Shown piece by piece: positions 5,606 through 9,788 of a DNA stretch of 9,788 nucleotides. The DNA comes from Epsilonproteobacteria bacterium 4484_65 (GTDB lineage Bacteria; Campylobacterota; Campylobacteria; Campylobacterales; Sulfurovaceae), in contig NATJ01000022.1 of the NCBI GenBank assembly GCA_002085305.1, positions 1 to 9,788 of the forward strand. Direction: 5' to 3'. Positions within the stretch are counted from its first letter, which is position 1. Each line of letters starts with the position of its first letter. The notes below the pieces were generated by a model. That model was not told the DNA's origin. It was given only the letters and a program-made list of their open reading frames with translations, and did not search any database. Made by a program: the position numbers and the translations under genes.

Positions 5606-8113
5606 ATGCTTTATACGCTTTATCAAAAAATTATATTGAAATATCCTTTAACTGTTTTAGCTCTACTTATCATCAGCATACTCTCTTTTGGTACTTTCGC
5701 TACAAAGTTAGAGATTGATGCTTCTGCGGAGACACTGCTGCTGGATGATGATAAAGACTTGGCATTTACAAGAACTGTAGCAAAACGATTTGAAACCAGC
5801 GATGTTCTTATTCTTGCCTATAAACCAAAACATGATCTGCTTTCAAAAGAGAGTATTGAAACCTTAACACATCTCAGTGATGATCTAGAAAAATTACCAG
5901 GTGTTGAATCTGTAGATTCACTTATCAATGTACCATTGTTTTTTTCACCTATAAGAGAAATGGATGACTTGATCAATGAAACAAGAACACTTAAAAGTGC
6001 TGATATCAATCAATCTCTGGTTAAACAAGAATTTTTAACCAGTCCTTTATATAAAGACAGACTTGTCAATAAAGATTTTACGATATCTTCTATCATCATT
6101 CATTTATATGAGAATCCAGAATATTTCACGCTTTTAGAAAAAAGAAATCTTTTACTCAACAAACAAAAAGTCTCTTCTCTTACAAAGGAAGAGAAACAGG
6201 CACTTCAAGATGTAAATAGTGCGTTTAAAAAATATAGAGACAACCAACGTATTCTTGACAATAACAACATCAAAGAGATTCGCTCTCTTATCTCAAAATA
6301 TCAAGATGATGCTACATTTTTTTTAGGTGGTGTTCAAATGATCTCCAACGATATTGTTGGATTTGTTAAAAGTGATCTACGCATTTATGGAAGTGCTCTT
6401 ATACTCCTGATTATTCTTGTTTTAGGTATTGTTTTCAAAAAACCAAGATGGATTGTGTTGCCTATCCTTATTTGTGCTCTGTCCGTCATCGCTATTACGA
6501 GTAGCTTAGGATTTTTCGGATGGGAAATTACTGTGATTTCTTCAAACTTCATTGCCTTGCAGCTTATTATTACAATTTCCATCGTTCTACACCTTATTGT
6601 AAGATATGAAGAACTTTTAACACTCTACCCACGTGCTTCATCCAAAAGACTTATATTACTCACCATACTTACAAAAGCGACACCTACTTTCTTTGCTATT
6701 CTCACTACTGTTGCAGGATTTTCCTCACTTCTCTATTCACATATACATCCCGTGATCAATCTAGGCTGGATGATGAGTGCAGGGATCACAATGTCACTTA
6801 TCATTTCGTTTATTGTCTTCCCTACTGTACTTATGTTGCTTAAGAAAACACCTCCTATAAAGCAAAAAAAGTCTATTGCTTTTATACCTTCTCTGACTGC
6901 CAGAATTGTATTACATGATAAAAAAGCTATTTTTATCATCACCTTTCTTGCTATTGTATTTAGTGTGACAGGAGCTGGACAGCTCATTGTTGAAAATAGT
7001 TTCATTAACTACTTTAAAAAAGATACAGACATCTATAAGGGCATGAAAATTATAGACCAGGAGCTGGGAGGCACAACCCCCTTAGATGTAATACTCACCT
7101 TTTCAGATGAAAACATCACATTATCAGCTATCACTGCAACACAAGATGATGCAGATGAAGAAGCAGATTCATTTGAAGATGAGTTTAATGCAGTAGAAAA
7201 TCAAGAGCAATACTGGTTTACAGATGAAAAGATCAAAATCATAAAGAAAGTTCATGACTATTTAACTCAGATAGAACAGATAGGAGAAGTGCAATCTTTT
7301 GCCACTCTTCTTGATACTGGAAAAATACTTAATGAGAACAAAGATTTAGACAGTATAGACCTCGCTCTGATCTATCAAAAGCTACCTCAAAAATATAGAG
7401 ATATTATACTTTCGCCTTATGTCAATATTGAACATAACCAGCTAAGGTTTTCCACACGTATTGTAGATTCAAATGAAGCATTACGCAGGGATGCTTTGCT
7501 AAAAAAAATTACTGCTGATTTAAAACATATGATAGATCCCAATGTTGCGACTGTGCAGTTATCAAATCTCATGGTACTTTACAACAACATGTTGCAATCC
7601 TTGTTCCATTCTCAGATTACGATGCTCGGCCTTGTACTGCTCATCGTCTTCCTCGTGTTTCTTATACTTTTCAGGTCTCTAAAACTAACACTTATTGCTT
7701 TAATTGTCAATATTATTCCTATAGGTATGGTCTTTGGATTTATGGGATGGCTACACATTCCTCTTGACATTATGACTATCACTATTGCAGCCATAGCTAT
7801 GGGTATAGGCATAGATGACACCATACACTATATTCACAGATTTAAAGTTGAATTTGCAAAAGATAATCGTTACTACTTTAGCATGCACAGAACAAACAAC
7901 AGTATTGGAAATGCTATGTACTTCACTACACTTGTTATCATGATTGGTTTTTCTATCTTAACGCTGTCAAACCTGATTCCAACCATTTATTTTGGATTAC
8001 TTACTATGTTAGTCATGGTCGCTGCTCTTATATCTGACCTCATACTTTTACCAAAACTTTTACTGTTGTTGAAGCCATTCAAAAAATATGCTACAATCAA
8101 AAAAATAAAATAA
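5606..8113 (+). CDS. RND/MMPL-family inner-membrane transporter, lipid exporter candidate
   Basis: This 835-residue protein has the two-fold RND layout: TM1 (about 14-33), a large periplasmic domain to about 255, five TM segments (about 259-415), TM7 (about 440-460), a second periplasmic domain to about 668, and five final TM segments. The sequence KLEIDASAETLLLDDD after TM1 is typical of MMPL/HpnN-type exporters (COG1033), many of which move lipids or hydrophobic molecules using proton flow. In the second half GIGIDDTIHYIHRF holds an Asp pair (737-738) where RND pumps have proton-relay aspartates; the matching place in the first half (LIITISIVLHLIVRYEE) has none. The second periplasmic domain contains an acidic insert (514-531) including SFEDEFNAVE. 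AAAGGAA (5592-5598) precedes the start. No adaptor or TolC gene is nearby. Co-encoding with mlaA and mlaC suggests a lipid substrate; this is inference. Confidence 0.88.
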   Translation: MLYTLYQKIILKYPLTVLALLIISILSFGTFATKLEIDASAETLLLDDDKDLAFTRTVAKRFETSDVLILAYKPKHDLLSKESIETLTHLSDDLEKLPGVESVDSLINVPLFFSPIREMDDLINETRTLKSADINQSLVKQEFLTSPLYKDRLVNKDFTISSIIIHLYENPEYFTLLEKRNLLLNKQKVSSLTKEEKQALQDVNSAFKKYRDNQRILDNNNIKEIRSLISKYQDDATFFLGGVQMISNDIVGFVKSDLRIYGSALILLIILVLGIVFKKPRWIVLPILICALSVIAITSSLGFFGWEITVISSNFIALQLIITISIVLHLIVRYEELLTLYPRASSKRLILLTILTKATPTFFAILTTVAGFSSLLYSHIHPVINLGWMMSAGITMSLIISFIVFPTVLMLLKKTPPIKQKKSIAFIPSLTARIVLHDKKAIFIITFLAIVFSVTGAGQLIVENSFINYFKKDTDIYKGMKIIDQELGGTTPLDVILTFSDENITLSAITATQDDADEEADSFEDEFNAVENQEQYWFTDEKIKIIKKVHDYLTQIEQIGEVQSFATLLDTGKILNENKDLDSIDLALIYQKLPQKYRDIILSPYVNIEHNQLRFSTRIVDSNEALRRDALLKKITADLKHMIDPNVATVQLSNLMVLYNNMLQSLFHSQITMLGLVLLIVFLVFLILFRSLKLTLIALIVNIIPIGMVFGFMGWLHIPLDIMTITIAAIAMGIGIDDTIHYIHRFKVEFAKDNRYYFSMHRTNNSIGNAMYFTTLVIMIGFSILTLSNLIPTIYFGLLTMLVMVAALISDLILLPKLLLLLKPFKKYATIKKIK
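7145..7198 (+). other. Acidic periplasmic insert of the RND protein with an FEDEF motif
   Basis: Residues 514-531 of the transporter contain eight or more Asp/Glu and the sequence DSFEDEFNAVE. It lies in the second periplasmic domain shortly after TM7. The motif resembles DFEAEFEAEE in the linker of MlaA (nucleotides 4303-4332). It looks like a flexible linear element rather than part of the folded domain. Confidence 0.5.
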
Positions 8114-8127
8114 CGGATAAATAACAT

Positions 8128-9788
8128 ATGTTTCAAGAATTTAAAATAAACAATTTAGACCAATTTCCACAAGAACTGGAAAAACTTTTAAACCAACAAC
8201 GTGCACTAATTAACGATATAACACATAATAGTGATACAAGCTATGAAAAAGTACTCAAACCTCTTCAAGACCTTGATGAAGAGCTGGGACTTTTCTTTAC
8301 ACCGCTTTCTCATCTCAACTCTGTGATGAACTCTGAAGAGACACAAAAAGCCTATGAAGAATCTATTCCTTTGCTTTCCAAGTTCAGCTCAGAAATGGCA
8401 CAAAATGAAGCACTATTTAAAAAAATAGAACAGATCAAAGCAACAGACGATGAAGCCAAAACTGTTGTAGAACATGAAATTAGAGATTTTGTACTCTCTG
8501 GGGTAAAACTATCTGAAGAGAAGAAAAAAAGAATGGAAGAGATATCGTTGAGCCTCTCTGAGCTCTCTAATCAGTTTTCTCAAAACCTTCTTGATGCTAC
8601 CAATGCCTTTGAACTTATCATTGAAGACGAAAAAGATGTAGAGGGAATGCCTCAGTCTGATATCGATGCAGCCAAAGAAGAAGTAGAGGGTAAAACCGTT
8701 TATAAGTTTACTTTGCAGATTCCTTCTTACCTTGCCTATATGACTTACGGACCAAACCGTGAATACAGAAAAATACTCTCAAAAGCATACAGCACCAGAG
8801 CACCTGAAAATGCTGAAGTGATAGACCAGATCCTTGCACTCAAACAAGAGAAAGCAAAACTACTTGAGTTTGAGTCTTATGCACACTATGCGCTAGAAAC
8901 AAGAGATGCAAGCAAAGAAGAAGAGGTTATCTCTTTTCTGGAAGCTTTGGCTAATGCTGCTTTGCCTCAAGCAAAAAATGAACTTGAAGAACTCAAAGCA
9001 TATGCAAAAAGAGTGGATGGCATAGAAGATCTGGCAGGCTATGATCTAGGCTACTACTCTGAGAAACTCAAAAAAGAAAAATTTGACTTTGATGATACAA
9101 TGACAAAACCCTACTTTGAACAAAGTAAAGTACTCGAAGGTCTTCTTGACATAGTCTCTGAACTCTTTGGAGTAACATTCAAACCTGCTGATGTTCCTAC
9201 CTGGCACGCATGTGTGAAGCCGTTTGATATCTTTGAGGGAGATGAACTGAGTGGTCGCATCTACTTTGACCTTGAAGCTCGCAAAGAGAAACGCGGTGGT
9301 GCATGGATGAATGACTGGGAGACCCATTATGTAGACAGCAAAGGAGAGAAACACCTGGCTTCTGCATTCATCGTCTGTAACTTCTCTCCAACGACTAAAG
9401 AGAACCCTTCCCTCCTCAGACATGATGATGTAGTAACACTGTTTCATGAGATGGGGCATGCCATACACCATCTCTTTGGAAAATGTAAAGAGCGTTCAGT
9501 CTCCGGCATCAACGGTGTCGCATGGGATGTAGTTGAATTCCCTTCACAGTTTTTAGAGAACTTTGCCTATGAAGCAGCCATACTTAAACGTTTTGGTTTT
9601 CACCATGAAACGGGAGAACCTATTTCAGAGGAACTCATGGCAAAGATCAAAGAGACAAAAAACTACCAGGCAGCATTAGGCATCCTGCGACAAGTGGAGT
9701 TTTCACTCTTTGACTTTAAGCTCCATCAAAAACTTTACCAGGAAGAAGAAGTACAAAACCTTCTTGATGCTATACGTGAAAAAACTGC
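8128..9788 (+). CDS. prlC: M3-family oligopeptidase (oligopeptidase A type), 3' end missing
   Basis: M3 metallopeptidases cut short peptides in the cytoplasm, clearing products of larger proteases and of signal-peptide breakdown. The frame starts at the ATG at 8128 and is open to the right edge: 553 residues are visible of an expected 650-680. The zinc site is complete: HEMGH at 440-444, with the third ligand Glu470 in VEFPSQ. Family landmarks are SGRIYFDLEARKEKRGGAWM, SGINGVAWD, HHETGEP and KNYQAALGILRQVEFSLFDF, all close to E. coli PrlC. The N-terminal half is a helical, charged region typical of the family. No signal peptide is present. The start is 14 bases after the transporter stop, with only a weak GGATAA ribosome-binding site, so it is probably read from the upstream mRNA. 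A link with lipid transport is not obvious. Confidence 0.93.
   Translation, partial: MFQEFKINNLDQFPQELEKLLNQQRALINDITHNSDTSYEKVLKPLQDLDEELGLFFTPLSHLNSVMNSEETQKAYEESIPLLSKFSSEMAQNEALFKKIEQIKATDDEAKTVVEHEIRDFVLSGVKLSEEKKKRMEEISLSLSELSNQFSQNLLDATNAFELIIEDEKDVEGMPQSDIDAAKEEVEGKTVYKFTLQIPSYLAYMTYGPNREYRKILSKAYSTRAPENAEVIDQILALKQEKAKLLEFESYAHYALETRDASKEEEVISFLEALANAALPQAKNELEELKAYAKRVDGIEDLAGYDLGYYSEKLKKEKFDFDDTMTKPYFEQSKVLEGLLDIVSELFGVTFKPADVPTWHACVKPFDIFEGDELSGRIYFDLEARKEKRGGAWMNDWETHYVDSKGEKHLASAFIVCNFSPTTKENPSLLRHDDVVTLFHEMGHAIHHLFGKCKERSVSGINGVAWDVVEFPSQFLENFAYEAAILKRFGFHHETGEPISEELMAKIKETKNYQAALGILRQVEFSLFDFKLHQKLYQEEEVQNLLDAIREKT

Noticed and set aside
7142..7201. Acidic stretch of the RND gene as a frameshift or foreign insert
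   Set aside because: The frame is continuous and the base composition is like its surroundings, so a genuine flexible loop is simpler.
9046..9471. Minus-strand open frame of 141 codons opposite the M3 peptidase
   Set aside because: It covers the complement of the zinc-site region of an intact peptidase gene and has no recognisable motif.

Overview
The window is AT-rich bacterial DNA, most probably from a Campylobacterota (epsilonproteobacterial) genome of the Sulfurovum/Sulfurimonas kind. The pointers are the minus-strand gene order rplI-hslV-hslU-era, an HslV that begins MFxATT instead of MTT, an HslU pore loop GFVG, and an Era G4 motif TKID. As far as I remember, the HslV and HslU traits are typical of Helicobacter/Campylobacter relatives, whose Era carries a similarly altered G4 (SKID in H. 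pylori).

Layout. (1) Positions 1-483, minus: the first 161 codons of an unidentified protein that runs off the left edge; its outline resembles PilM/MshI-type pilus assembly proteins. (2) Positions 484-771: the leader of that gene. It has a good -10 box (722-727) and, at about 609-690 on the minus strand, a structured element that resembles a cyclic-di-GMP-I (GEMM) riboswitch aptamer with a divergent 5' half. (3) Positions 772-3995, minus: a tight four-gene operon read rplI, hslV, hslU, era (ribosomal protein bL9, the HslUV protease, and the ribosome-assembly GTPase Era). (4) Positions 3996-4131: a divergent intergenic region with a clear sigma-70-type promoter for the rightward genes. (5) Positions 4132-8113, plus: mlaA (outer-membrane lipoprotein), mlaC (periplasmic phospholipid carrier) and a 12-TM RND/MMPL-family transporter, probably one transcription unit for moving lipid across the periplasm. 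(6) From 8128 to the right edge, plus: an M3 oligopeptidase of the PrlC/oligopeptidase A type, cut off by the window.

The two most interesting points are these. First, the GEMM-like leader RNA suggests that c-di-GMP or a related dinucleotide controls the left-edge gene. Second, MlaA, MlaC and an RND transporter are encoded together with no ABC components in the window. Here MlaA and the RND protein both carry a short acidic motif of the form FExEFxAxE, while the MlaC between them is strongly basic. This suggests, as inference only, an electrostatic docking relay in which MlaC shuttles between the outer-membrane lipoprotein and the inner-membrane transporter.
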